NCBI GenBank assembly: GCA_030844895.1
Contig: CM061223.1
Location: 9,745,994 to 9,809,993, forward strand
Length of the DNA stretch: 64,000 nucleotides
Direction of reading: 5' to 3'
Source: Ambrosia x helenae
Taxonomy: Eukaryota > Streptophyta > Magnoliopsida > Asterales > Asteraceae
Below, in pieces: positions 21,903 to 32,875 of this stretch. Under the pieces are notes generated by a model. The model searched no databases and had not been told where the DNA came from. It saw only the letters and a list, made by a program, of their open reading frames with translations. Position 1 is the stretch's first letter. The number at the start of each line of letters is the position of its first letter. Made by a program: the position numbers and the translations under genes.

Positions 21903-24900
21903 ATGTCGAAGGCTGGAGCATTTGATCTTGCATCTGGGCTTGGTGGCAAAATCGAGAAAGATGATGTTCTTTCTGCTGTTGATAAGTATGTAGTCTCTGG
22001 GTTGTGTTTATTATCTGTTGAATTAGTTGAATTGTGTATGTTTGGTACTGTGTGTTTGATTGTATCAAGATCTTTAATGTTTAGAAGTGTGTAGAGTTTT
22101 GAAATAGGTTTATTAATTTGTAACAAAATTATATATGTATCCTGCATGTGATGTGAGTGTATGTATGGATATGTGGTTAAAATGTTGGAAAAATAGATTT
22201 GTTTGAATAGTGTTTTATTATGAAAATGACTTATATTAGATGTCATGATGTTCTGGATCGATCAATCTTCCGCGCTTTTGAGATGATTGTTATGATTTAT
22301 AGGATGAAAATGATTTTCGTTTGAGAGCGAAAGAAATCACATCGAAAACATCTTATATAGGACTACAATGGTTTTGGTTGTTTTGCTTAATGTGCACCTA
22401 TTTATTGTATGTGACTATGTGGTTTCTATTCATTAAAGGAATGTTTAATGGTTGTGTTCTCTTTATGGTGTGTATTGCTTTAACTTTAAGGTAAAACAAA
22501 CATGAAACATATACCAACTTTTTTTAAATCTAAATAATGTATATACTCTTTACATACTTACCTCAAACTATAGTGAAAGTATCACAAGTAAGAAGAATCG
22601 TGCGTGAAATACAAAACAACAGCCGTACCTAGTAAATCCCACAAACAACAAAATGGCTGGTAGGGTCCGGGGACGGTGAGATGTCAGATGTAGGCAAACC
22701 TCGATTAAAAGAAGTAGTCAAAGAGTAACAAGGTAAAAATAGAAGTAGCTATGACATCATAAAACAACATATATTGAAATGTACAAAGATAAATGATTGC
22801 TATAGTCTTGGTAATTACTAGTTTGATGTATGATGTCAAAATAGAATAACTGATGGAGAACCAAGTTAGTTGCATTTATTTTTTAGGATAAATTTTTTTT
22901 TCCTATGTTAGCTTGGATAGTTCCATGTGAAAAATTTAAGGTATAAAAAAGTTGTAGTAATTTGTGTCATTTTGTGGCCTTTACTACAGGTATGAGAAGT
23001 ATCATTCCGATTTTGGAGGTGCAGAGGAAGACAGAAAGGCTAACTACACTGACATGGTAAGTAACATGTGCTGATTTTACCGAATGGTTCAATTTGTTCA
23101 AGTGCATGTATTATTTGATTATTTAATTATGTCTATTAAACCTAGGTTTTAAAATGCGCGCCTCAGGCGCTGATCCATGCGCCTTATGTCACTCAAGGCG
23201 CGCAGGGTACAAAAAGCGCAAAAAAAAGCCCTTTTTTGCCAAAAAAGCCACTGAGGCGCGCGCTTTTTATACACAGGGTGTTTTTGTGCTTCAAAGTGTT
23301 ATACATGTAACTGAAAAGGTTGTACATTTAAGTTAAATCATATATAAACCTTATTTATATCTATATTTTGGGTAAAGGATGCTAAAAAAATTATATAACC
23401 GTCTTGCACCTCGCGTACGAAAAGCCCACCGCTTTTGCGCTTTGCGCCTCGGTTTTAGACCTCGCCGCTTTTGTGCGTTTCACGCTTTTTAAAACCAAGT
23501 ATTAAACTGTGGTAGCAAATTATTACCAGGACCGCGCCATGGTTACAAGAATTCTGTTTTGTTTCAGGTTAACAAATATTATGATCTTGTCACAAGCTTC
23601 TATGAGTATGGTTGGGGAGAATCATTCCATTTTGCTGCAAGGTTGACACCCTATTGGTTACAAACATTATGATCTTTACTGTAATTTGTTTCTTTGTTAG
23701 TGCTAAAGGTTATATTAATTTTAATTTGCAGATGGAAAGGGGAATCACTTCGAGAGAGCATAAAGCGACACGAACATTTTCTTGCTTTACAGCTAGGTTT
23801 GAAGCCTGGACATAAGGTCTTATATTAGTATATTCTAGTCATTTCCTATTTATCAGTAATAGCATAATTGTCACCAACAGCTGAATGTTTGTATCAAGAT
23901 GTTAATTTTTTGTTTTGCTCTGTTTTCGAAAGGTGTTGGATGTAGGATGTGGAATTGGTGGACCACTAAGGGAGATTGCTCGATTCAGGTAAATTATTCG
24001 TTCTGGTGGCTAACTGGATTCTGTATAAAACAAGTTTAAATAAATTGGAATGGTATTTAACATGGTTTAAAAAAACGGGTGAGGCGTACGCCTCGAGGCG
24101 CGCCTTGAGGCAAAACTCTAAGAAAACGAGTCAGAGGCGCGCCTCATGGGGTTCAGATTGTACATACGCCTCTAAGGGCTGAGGCGCTAAGAAAATGTGC
24201 GCCTCGGGTGGTTTCGGGTGTTTTTGATGTGCTTTTTTTGGTGTTCTAGACTTTTTGGGTCAATTATTTTATTTTTGATGTGTGTTTTTGATGTTTTAGA
24301 CTTTTCTAGGTCAAGTATTTTATTTTTTATAGACACATAATTTTTATGTTTATTTTTAGACTGCGCCTCGAGCTTACACCTCCGTTTGCCTCGAGGCTCG
24401 TTTCCGTTCTTTTAAACATTTAACAATCATTACCCTGTTTTATGAGTTTGGTGAATGTATATTCAGCTTTATCAGTTTTGCCGTCTCTCGTAAATAAGAG
24501 ATTAAGTTTATCCTATTTAAGTAATTGACTCGGGTCAACTTGTGGCAGTTCCACATCTGTGATGGGCATAAACAATAACGAATATCAGATTACAAGAGGA
24601 AAGGTAAAATCCTGTTATGATATTAATTACTTAGCCAGATGGATTTCAGAAATTTTATATTTTTAATTTTTTTTAGGCACTCAACCGAGTGGCAGGGGTT
24701 GACCGGACCTGTGACTTTACAAAGGTCAGTTTCTGTCATACATTGCATAAGTATATTAAGCATATACATAAGTTTGGTTAAAGAGACCTGATTGAAATTT
24801 TGTGATCCAAAAATGTTACAGGCTGATTTCATGAAGATGCCATTTGATGATAACAGTTTTGATGCAGTGTACGCAATTGAGGCTACATGCCATGCTCCAG

Positions 24901-26476
24901 ATGCGGTATATATTTTTCGAAGTTTATGGTTTTAATTTATCTTTGGCATTTCATATCACGTATAGTCGTATATTCTGGTTTTATTTACTATATTTCTCAT
25001 ATATGACTGAAGGTTGGATGCTACAAAGAGATATTTAGAGTATTGAAGCCTGGTCAGTCATTTGCTGCATATGAATGGTGCATGACTGATGCGTTTGACC
25101 CCAATAACCAAGAGCACCAAAAAATCAAGGTATACAATGCTACTTTTCAGACACCTTAAGGATTAAGAAACTTAAGTTTGACCTCAATTATTTGTAATTC
25201 AAAAGTACCGAGATTGAAATTCATGCATCTATAAGTCTATATAGCCCAACTTGATTAAATTTGTTAGTAAACATGGGTGGGGCCCGGCAGGATGGGTAAG
25301 TGGCCAAACAGGTTTAGGTTGATATGGGTCGTTTTTAGTACAAATGGAAATGGGTCAGGTTCAATGTTTCAGAAGGCGCTAGGCAGACGGTGAGCTCCAG
25401 CCTAGGGACTAGGCGAAATTAGGCGTTTTGATATTTTTATACGTATTTTATATATAGATACACAAATTTAGGTGTTTTTTGAAAATATGTTAAAATATAT
25501 GCACATAATACTTAGATATATACACATAATACTAAGAAATACTTAGAAACATAAAAAATTTAAAAATAAATTAAAAAAAACCATCGCCTAGGCCCGCGTA
25601 ATGGCCAAAACACCTAGTTCACCGACTAGGTCCTTATTCCTATATTGACCACCGACTAGCGCCTAGGCAACCGCCTAGAGCGATTTTTACAACATTGGTC
25701 AGGTTGAATTCACCAGCGAAATCTTTTTTGTCCATTAAAAAAAGTTACAAACTTTTAACGCATTATCAATGATCTATTAAAAGTTTAAAACAATTTTGAA
25801 TAATACAATTTAGGAAATCGTATATATTGAATTTTTATCAGGCAGAAAGTTATGCATATTTTCTTGGTAAATAACAGGCAGAAATTGAGATTGGTGATGG
25901 CCTTCCAGACATAAGATCGACTAGACAATGTCTTGCAGCTCTAAAAGAAGCAGGCTTTGAGGTGAGTAGAACATATTACATAGTGGCATCTTTTACTCAT
26001 TTTGTTTTTGCAAATAAAGTGACATATTTTTCTTTTGGATATTAAGGTTATATGGGAAAATGATCTTGCAAAAGATTCACCACTTCCATGGTACTTGCCT
26101 TTGGATACAAGTCATTTCTCTCTTAGCAGTTTCCGGCTCACAGCTGTCGGACGCTTTATTACCAAAAATATGGTATGTTTTTCATATAAAGAGTTAAAAA
26201 TAAATGTTTAAAAAAAATTGATGCATTATTATGTTTTACTTTTACAGGTCATGGGTCTAGAATACGTGGGACTCGCCCCTAAAGGAAGCCAAAGGGTTCA
26301 ATCCTTCTTAGAGAAAGCCGCAGAAGGGCTTGTTGCTGGTGGAAAGTGAGAACTTACTATCATTAAAACAAAACCGAAAACGTTGATTGATATTTTATAT
26401 TTATGATGTGAACTTGTGTGGCAGGAAAGAGATATTCACACCAATGTATTTCTTCTTGGCGCGAAAGCCACAATAA
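21903..26476 (+). CDS. SMT1: Cycloartenol/sterol C-24 methyltransferase, 13 exons
   Basis: This enzyme adds the first methyl group from S-adenosylmethionine to C-24 of cycloartenol, opening the branch to plant sterols; it acts at the endoplasmic reticulum. Exons: 21903-21985, 22990-23056, 23568-23641, 23732-23816, 23933-23988, 24549-24603, 24677-24724, 24822-24905, 25013-25129, 25878-25961, 26047-26172, 26248-26345 and 26425-26476. All introns are GT-AG and the joined frame is open for 342 residues; Arabidopsis SMT1 has 336. Visible motifs are the sterol-binding YEYGWGESFHF (62-72), the SAM-binding LDVGCGIGG (105-113) and IEATCHAP (175-182), followed by the C-terminal sterol methyltransferase domain to ARKPQ. 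The short form without an N-terminal membrane helix argues for SMT1 rather than SMT2/3. Introns 2, 5 and 9 each hold a hAT-like miniature element. Nothing in the coding part looks damaged. Confidence 0.95.
23142..23499. mobile_element. hAT-like MITE in SMT1 intron 2
   Basis: The element is 358 bases. Its ends are CTAGGTTTTAAAA and TTTTTAAAACCAAG (inverted), and TATTAAAC is duplicated at 23134-23141 and 23500-23507. The subterminal parts are rich in GCGCCT/AGGCGC. It has no coding capacity. Confidence 0.8.
24063..24417. mobile_element. hAT-like MITE in SMT1 intron 5
   Basis: The element is 355 bases. Its ends are TGGTTTAAAAAAACGG and CCGTTCTTTTAAAC, flanked by ATTTAACA at 24055-24062 and 24418-24425. 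It has the same GAGGCGC-type subterminal repeats as the intron 2 element. Confidence 0.8.
25362..25697. mobile_element. hAT-like MITE in SMT1 intron 9
   Basis: The element is 336 bases, starts CAATGTT and ends AACATTG, and is flanked by GTCAGGTT at 25354-25361 and 25698-25705. CGCTAGGC and GCCTAGAGCG form the subterminal repeats. Confidence 0.85.
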
Positions 26477-27098
26477 GGAAGGAGAGTTATGGTTGATTCG
26501 GTTGCTGGTAGAAATGGTTGTTATCGACGGTGATAGGTGGTTGACTTTTTCGTAAATTTGTTGCTTGACTGTTGATCTTTGCAATTATGTAGTAACTGGC
26601 GGTTTTCTTGGTCTTTAATTTATTGGTTGACTTTTTCTTTAGTTTATTGTTTGACTATTGACGTTTTTTAACCCCAAAACCATCCCCTTTTGAAAATCTA
26701 AATCTATTTGAAAAAAGATGGCCCCTAGTCAAAATAACACACCATCTAGGCATCCGCCTCACCCAAAACACAAATCTACTTGGGGGGGGGGGGGGGGGGG
26801 GGGATTCTATGGGACGACGTTGAGGCGACAGTTTTGCTACAAATCAACGGTGGTTGTGAGAGATGGACGTGAAGTTTGTGTATATTGTCTGTAATGTATT
26901 TGCGTTTCTTAGGTATAGTTATAAGAAAAAACATTTTTTATAAAATGAAAGTATAAAATAAAAATGTTGGAAAAATCTCTCATAAGAAGGTTTCAAACAT
27001 ATTGTAGAGTTTTGAAACTTAACATATTTACACTAAGAATTTTCTAACTAGTTTTTATTGAAGAATATGTCTAAAAGTTCTCAAAATAGTTTTTAAAG
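26477..27098. other. SMT1 3' region with long G homopolymer
   Basis: This presumably holds the SMT1 3' UTR. A run of about 22-24 G lies at 26780-26803. The sequence at about 26822-26855 recurs at 27228-27262. No gene was found. Confidence 0.5.
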
Positions 27099-27637
27099 TG
27101 AATAGCCAAAATCGTCCTTTAAGTTTGCACATTTTTACTAGATCCAACCAAAACGTTTTTTTTTTCTTAGCTGAATAGCCGAGGTTTTCCAAATGTTGCA
27201 AAATCCATCCATTTCTCTAACTCTGTTGAGGCAACAGTTTTGCTACAAATCAACGGTGGTAGGGGGTATGAGTTGCCATGTGAAACAAGTGGGGTCTAAA
27301 ACTCAAGCCCTCAAAATGGTGAGAGTGAAGGGGCTTGAGTTTGGGGTTTGAGTTTCAAATACTATAAAGTTTATTTAAAAAATAATAATAATAAATAGCC
27401 TCAACTAATCAGCACATCCCACAATCAAACCCACCAATAACAAACCATCACATCACTGTTGATTTTTTATGTAAAATGACAAAAATACCCCTCAATTAAC
27501 GTTAGTTTTTAACAGGGTTAGAGAATTGGATGGATCTGACAACATTTGGGAAACCGCGGTGGTTCAGTTGAGAAAAAAACATTTTTGGATGGATCTAACA
27601 AAAATATGCAAACCAGAGATGATTTTGACTATTCAGT
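27099..27637. mobile_element. Foldback element with ~140-base arms
   Basis: The left arm (27099-27235) and right arm (27500-27637) are inverted copies, for example GAATAGCCAAAATCGTC at the left versus GATGATTTTGACTATTC at the right. The centre (27240-27480) is a separate stretch with CTCAAGCCC/GGGCTTGAG symmetry. The target duplication is not clear. Confidence 0.6.
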
Positions 27638-27890
27638 CTACTCTAGTTTATGAAGAAGTAGTTAAGTTTGGTGTTTTCTAAGATGCTTCTTCATTTTTAA
27701 AGTTTATTGTTGGATACCATTCAAGCAAACATTCATTCTGCCCTACCTCTTGCAGACTTATACTTTTTAAGCAATTTGGTAATGGATCCCATTACATACT
27801 CCTTAAACACATTCATATTAGGATAGAGATCAAAGATTAGCAAGTGAAAATGTGTTTGTATTATTATTGTAATGTTCTTTCAAATACTTA

Positions 27891-28379
27891 TCTCTACTAC
27901 CTTATTAAGGAGGAGAGATGGGTAAGAAGGTAATTTCACCATCATTTTAAGATGGCATACAAAAGGTCTCATGCATAAATCTCTAACTTTTACCATTTTC
28001 TTCCATCTATACCCTTATGTACAAGTCACTAATACAAATCAATTGCACCATTCAATACATTTAACTCATGTATTAACTTTTTGTTACCTAGAACCATTAC
28101 CAAGTAAAAGATTAATTCATGTAACTTTTTTTTAATGGATTAACTTTTTGTTACCAATGGAATTTGAATTATTACCACAAGAAAAGGCTAAGCCTTATTT
28201 ATAAACACTTTGTAACCAGTAGGCTAAAGGCTCTTTGGTTCATGTGTGTAACTAAATGTTGCAAATAAAAATCAAGCACGGATCGGATTGGATAAATGAC
28301 AGTATGGTGTATAAAGTTTTGGCAATTTAAAATGTGAATAAAAATACATACCCGCGGCAACGCGCGGACATTCCACTAG
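27891..28379 (+). mobile_element. Non-autonomous Helitron
   Basis: It begins TCTCTACTACC after A (27890). It ends with the hairpin CCGCGGCAACGCGCGG (28352-28367), an 8-base spacer and CTAG (28376-28379) before T. All the standard Helitron end features are present. It is 489 bases long and non-coding. Its 5' end resembles the Helitron at 13505. Confidence 0.85.
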
Positions 28380-28615
28380 TGTGTATTGATTTGGGAGAAA
28401 CCAATGGGTGATCTCTACCATCCTTAGTAGCGAAAGTTAATAAGATAATTATTACCTAGCCCAATAAGTATTTAGTGGTCCCTTATAAAACTAAACTTGA
28501 GGTAAGATTGCATTGTGAAAGGTGATCTCTACCTACCTAGAGTGAAGATTGTAATGAACATCAACTCTTGCTGGAAACCAACCAAAGGGTAAGTGTAACA
28601 TGTGTTAGTTAATGC

Positions 28616-28872
28616 TAGGGGTGCAAACGAACCAAGCTTAAGCCTAAAACAAAGCTCATTCATTTATCGAGCCTTAATATAATATTAGTTTTTATTAATA
28701 TTTAGTATATCATTTACCCCACATTTAAAGTTGTTTAGTAAACGAGCCAAGCCGAGTTTTTCACTATCGAGCTCGCGAGCCTAAACAAGCCAATTATTTT
28801 TATAATTTATATACTACTAATAAACACTAAACGAGTCGAGCCCGAGCTCGGCTCTACTTGTTTTCACCCCTA
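28616..28872. mobile_element. hAT-like MITE, TAGGGGTG ends
   Basis: The 257-base element has ends TAGGGGTGCAAACG and TTTTCACCCCTA. The flanks GTTAATGC and GCTAATAC are a degenerate eight-base duplication. The interior has AAGCTC/GAGCTC and CGAGCC repeats. Related decayed text lies at 37090-37490 and 43790-44160. Confidence 0.65.
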
Positions 28873-29119
28873 GCTAATACTCAGCTAAACCACATAAATA
28901 TAACGTACAAGCACTGATTTTTCTTTCTTCTTTCATTTCAAATAAACCAGTAAAAAGTTTTTAAACGTGACCGTTAAACATGAAAAACACTAAAACTCCA
29001 TAAGTTAAAAGACTGAAAAGTTGAAGGGAGTAAAACGAACATTTCCAAAAGCATAACGTGCAAACTGCAAAAGCGCATAAACAAAGTGATACCCTAATCG
29101 CCGCGGCTTGTATACATAC

Positions 29120-29323
29120 ACACACATATATATAAACAGCCCCATCATATTATACATTGCCTGCATCTCTCTCTCTTCTTTCTCTCCCAAATTTTATGGG
29201 CTCCTCCTCTAACGTTTGGCCAGTTTTCTAGTATATATCCCTTGTTCTGTCTTTGTCCTTTTTCCAGTTCTTTCTCTCTCTAGTTTTTCATAATATTATT
29301 ATTATTATTTGTTCAAGAGAGAG
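29120..29323 (+). promoter_or_regulatory. Promoter and leader of the 73-residue gene
   Basis: TATATATAAAC at about 29127-29138 is a good TATA box, followed by a CT-rich leader (CTCTCTCTCTTCTTTCTCTC at about 29166), as in many plant promoters. A second, weaker TATATAT lies at 29233. Confidence 0.5.
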
Positions 29324-29545
29324 ATGGGAAAATATACCGAGATTTTGGATGCCTTTAGAATCGCTTGCAGGTTCCATTCGCACTGTCCACAGACTGCTCG
29401 TATGTACTACCATCCACCGGCGGATAACCACCATTCACACGGCGGAGATTGCAAGGCCACCGTTGGTAACGGTGGTGCTGCGGCGGTGTCAGGGAAGATG
29501 GGTGTCAAGAACCCTATTGATGATATTCTTTATTCTGTTTTTTGA
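29324..29545 (+). CDS. Small conserved plant protein, function unknown
   Basis: A complete intronless frame of 73 residues. It starts at ATG 29324, preceded by GAGAG and in good context (GAGATGGG). The N-terminal half MGKYTEILDAFRIACRFHSH followed by CPQTARMYYHPP is, from memory, close to a family of short plant proteins of unknown function. A His-rich stretch (DNHHSHGGD) and a Gly/Ala-rich linker follow, then a conserved-looking acidic end NPIDDILYSVF. There is no signal peptide or membrane helix. Two Cys and several His could bind a metal, but this is only a guess. It stands alone between transposons, with a TATA box and CT-rich leader in front, which supports expression. Confidence 0.75.
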   Translation: MGKYTEILDAFRIACRFHSHCPQTARMYYHPPADNHHSHGGDCKATVGNGGAAAVSGKMGVKNPIDDILYSVF

Positions 29546-30072
29546 GGGAGAAAAAAGTTATAAACAAGATGAGATTGTGTTGTTTATTGTTGCGGATAAT
29601 ATTTATGAATGAATTCTATTGAGGTTTATTTTGCTTGTGATGTACGTTGGAATTGAATTGTTCTTATTTTATTTATTTGTTTGTTTTGTTTTTTAGTTTT
29701 TATATTTTGATGATTAATTTTGTAGCATTTATTAGAACCGACTGGCTTAACCATAAAGACAGCTATTTTAAAAACAAAAACAGCTTTGAAGGCATTGAGT
29801 AGGTTCAAACGCGTAAGACAACAATGAGTAAACGTAATCAAATATTCAAATGAGAATATTTAGTATCATAAGTTAAAATGGTCTAGTTTAATTTTAATTA
29901 ACAGGTAGGTAGCGTTTAGATGTAAAAAAAATATTGTTTAAAAAATAGTATGAAAAGATATTTTAGAGCATGTGTAGACGTGTAGTGGGGGCTTTGGAAT
30001 AAAATATTATAAAGTATTAAGAGTTTTATGAGACTTTATGAAAAAATAAGGGTGTAGTGGAATAATCATTGC

Positions 30073-30110
<38 letters not shown>

Positions 30111-30530
30111 ACACTTCCCCAACCTACCCCATCCCCTTCACACACACACACGCAGAGACATCTTCACATCTTCATCATCATTATCAACACTTCCATTATC
30201 GTCTTCAACCATCACAACCACCACCGTCTTCATCGTCATCTTCATCATTCATGTTCATCATCATCTTCATATCACAAGGGTCAAAATCAACAACCCCAAG
30301 GTATAACGCTCGTTATAGTGGTGAAGCTCCAGCTTAAAACGCCCACAGAGCGCTGACAGGGGCGGTGTTCTCGGCGTTATGGAGGTGCAAAATGCCCCCC
30401 TAAATCGCTCACTACGCATACACTTATAACCATAGCAAATATATAATTAATCTCAAAAACATTGTTTTATTATGGTTTCATATATTTTGTTTTTAACTTG
30501 TAAAATATTAACTTTTGAAGTAACACCAAT
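29546..30530. other. Unassigned; includes (ATT)n and a GC-rich block
   Basis: An (ATT)n tract lies at 30071-30109. The stretch from 29965 (GAGCATGTGTAGACGTGTAGTG) to about 30425 (CTCACTACGCATACAC) has loosely inverted ends and may be an old MITE. No gene was found. Confidence 0.4.
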
Positions 30531-31050
30531 CTAACAGTCTATGTATGACAGTGCTAGTATGTAAATATAAGAAAGGACGTGATTCTCATTCCTAAACAAC
30601 AAGGTGAATACAGGACACTTATCTAGACTATTACAGAGTTTCGACTATAATTTATCTTTCACAGCTATATAATATGAATTCTCGCTCGCCGATCTGATCC
30701 CCTCTTCTAATGACGAATGAGGGTATTTATAGACCCCTGAGGTGGTCTGTGATTGGCTGTAGGGAGAATGACAGCTGTCTCGTATGATTACAGCCGTTGT
30801 CATTCTTCGCGTTGTCGCTCTGTGATTGGTCCACGTGTCCTGCTGTTGTCCTTTCTGTCCTTTTCTGTACCTCGTACCTGCAGGAGATCATGGAGCAGGG
30901 AATAAACGCCTCTGATTGGCTACTCGACCCTGCTCTTGTCGGGTGACACCTGTCCTCTATTTAGGTGGCGTGCGCCGTCTTCTATAACTCCACGTCACAT
31001 TGCCGTGTTGACGTGTGTATGAGTGTAAGGTTGTGCGCACACGCGGGTAC
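30530..31050 (-). mobile_element. LTR-like fragment, minus orientation
   Basis: The block is richer in GC than its flanks, with a TATAAATACCC box on the minus strand (about 30729-30741) and repeated TGTGATTGG(C/T) motifs. It looks like the promoter part of an LTR. The ends and target duplication could not be fixed. Confidence 0.4.
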
Positions 31051-31827
31051 ATATCTCTTCAACTTTAAATATATTTTAAACCTTAACTTTATATCGAGTT
31101 TCATTGGAACTTTCGTAAAGGTATTGCTATATTTTTTTTAAAGATAAATTGATGTTTTTTTAAATGTTGATTACAACTTTTCATCAAAACTAGTTACAAT
31201 CATAGACCATAATTAACAAATTATGTGATTATAATGTTACCTCTAAAGCCACATTTTATTATAATAGACGCATATTTTCTTTCCATAGAAATATACCTAT
31301 CGCGTCACATACACTTATCTAATTCAAACGGAAAAATAAAAAATATGATTATTACCGCAGAAACAACCTTTCTGTAAACATATATAATGCTGAAAAATTA
31401 GTGGCTTGAATTTTGCTTAATTTGCAATCATATATATATATTGATTTTAAAAAATAAATATATAAAGGAATAAACGAAAGAACATGGAAGGAAGTTCACA
31501 CGTTATCGCATATATATTATCGCCTGTTTGCTTACCTTTTAAAAAAGATATATAATTTTCGGTGCCTTGGTCAATGAGGATATTCCTTCAAATAGGTTGT
31601 GAAATGGTTGGTGACCATGTAACATAATACATCTTCCTTTCAACAAATAAGAAAGAGAGGTTAGTTTAATTAACGATAAAAAGTGAGAAATTTTTCTATG
31701 TATTTTAAGTTATTAACATGTTTCTTAGCAAATATAGTTGCTATTAAGTTACTAACATTTTTCTTAGCTACTAGAAATAGTATTGATATAAACAAAAATT
31801 AGTTAAATTAAAAAGGGGTCATTTAAT
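31051..31827. other. Unassigned AT-rich sequence
   Basis: No gene or element border is visible. Confidence 0.5.
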
Positions 31828-31840
31828 AACCTCTCAATAG

Positions 31841-31953
31841 TTTTTTTTTTAAAGGCGAATTTCTTGTTCCTTGTGAGACTTGAACTCAAGACCTCACACT
31901 TTTTAGTGTATTAAAAGGCTTTGCCTTACCACTGGACCACCAACCCCAATGGC
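31841..31953 (-). repeat. tRNA-derived SINE, copy 1
   Basis: On the minus strand the order is TGGTCCAGTGGTAAGGC (A box), GAGTTCAAGTCTC (B box), a short body and a poly-A tail, which is the T run at 31841-31850. AACCTCTCAATAG (31828-31840) and AACCTCTTAATAG (31954-31966) form a 13-base target duplication with one mismatch. Confidence 0.8.
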
Positions 31954-31966
31954 AACCTCTTAATAG

Positions 31967-32864
31967 TTAAGATGTAACATTACGTCTGAATGATTTAGAT
32001 GTAACATTAAAGCCACGGAGTATATGTTAACCCTCCTTAACTCCATCTATATGACATATCATCTATGTTTCTCCATTTCAGTCTTCTTAAACGCAAAAAT
32101 AATCGTTTAACTTCATATAACCATATAATTTTAATGGTTTTTGGCTTAAAAAAGGAAAATATATTAATTCAATCTTTTAAAAACATGTTACAAATAACAT
32201 CTTTAACGCCCCTTAACACAATGAGAGAGTGGTGTGCAATGCCGGTTAACGTGTCATGTCTCCTTTAACGCCTAAGATGTTAGTGTACACCCCATGGCCA
32301 AAGGCCATGTGGTATACTCTAATCATCTTTAACTTCACCTAGATGTCACATCCTCCACTTTGTCTCCTTTCACACTAGCACACTTCAAGAAAATGGTTTA
32401 ATGCCCCTTAACTCTACCTCATCCCCTTAACTTTCTCTCTTTTAATTCATGTTAACTTAGTGGCACTTTAAAGCCCCTTAACACAGAAATGGAGTGATGT
32501 ATAATGAAAGTTAAAATGTACATCACCGTTAACACCCTTGGTGTTAAGGTACACCCCATGACCTAAGATGTTATAAACCATTAAAAGGTACCCTGTTAAT
32601 GACCATTAATAGGCTATCAAACAACACCAAAATGTTATGTAGTGTGCGATTTGTAAAAGAACTAAAATGAGCACGTGCCCAAAAATAATAAAACAACACC
32701 AAAATGTTATGTAGTATTAAAATCTATTACACCCTTAATTAACTGAACCAATTATATATTTTTAGCTTTTCATACATTTCATTTTATGTATTTATACCAC
32801 CATTTCATACAATTCTAAGCAAAAAACTTAAATCAAAGTTTGGTTTTAGTTATTAATCAAAATT
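31967..32864. other. Unassigned sequence with short inner repeats
   Basis: GCCCCTTAAC-type stretches recur (about 32208, 32402 and 32474), as do GTACACCCCATG(G/A)CC at 32285 and 32550, so this is an old repeat. No gene was found. Confidence 0.4.
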
Positions 32865-32875
32865 AACCAAATCAA

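Noticed and set aside
22086..22094. SMT1 exon 1 running on to the stop at about 22094
   Set aside because: The GATAA/GTATG donor joined to exon 2 at 22990 gives the conserved sterol methyltransferase start; reading on gives unrelated residues.
21839..22246. A 135-codon minus-strand frame
   Set aside because: It is antisense to SMT1 exon 1 and intron 1, with no domain.
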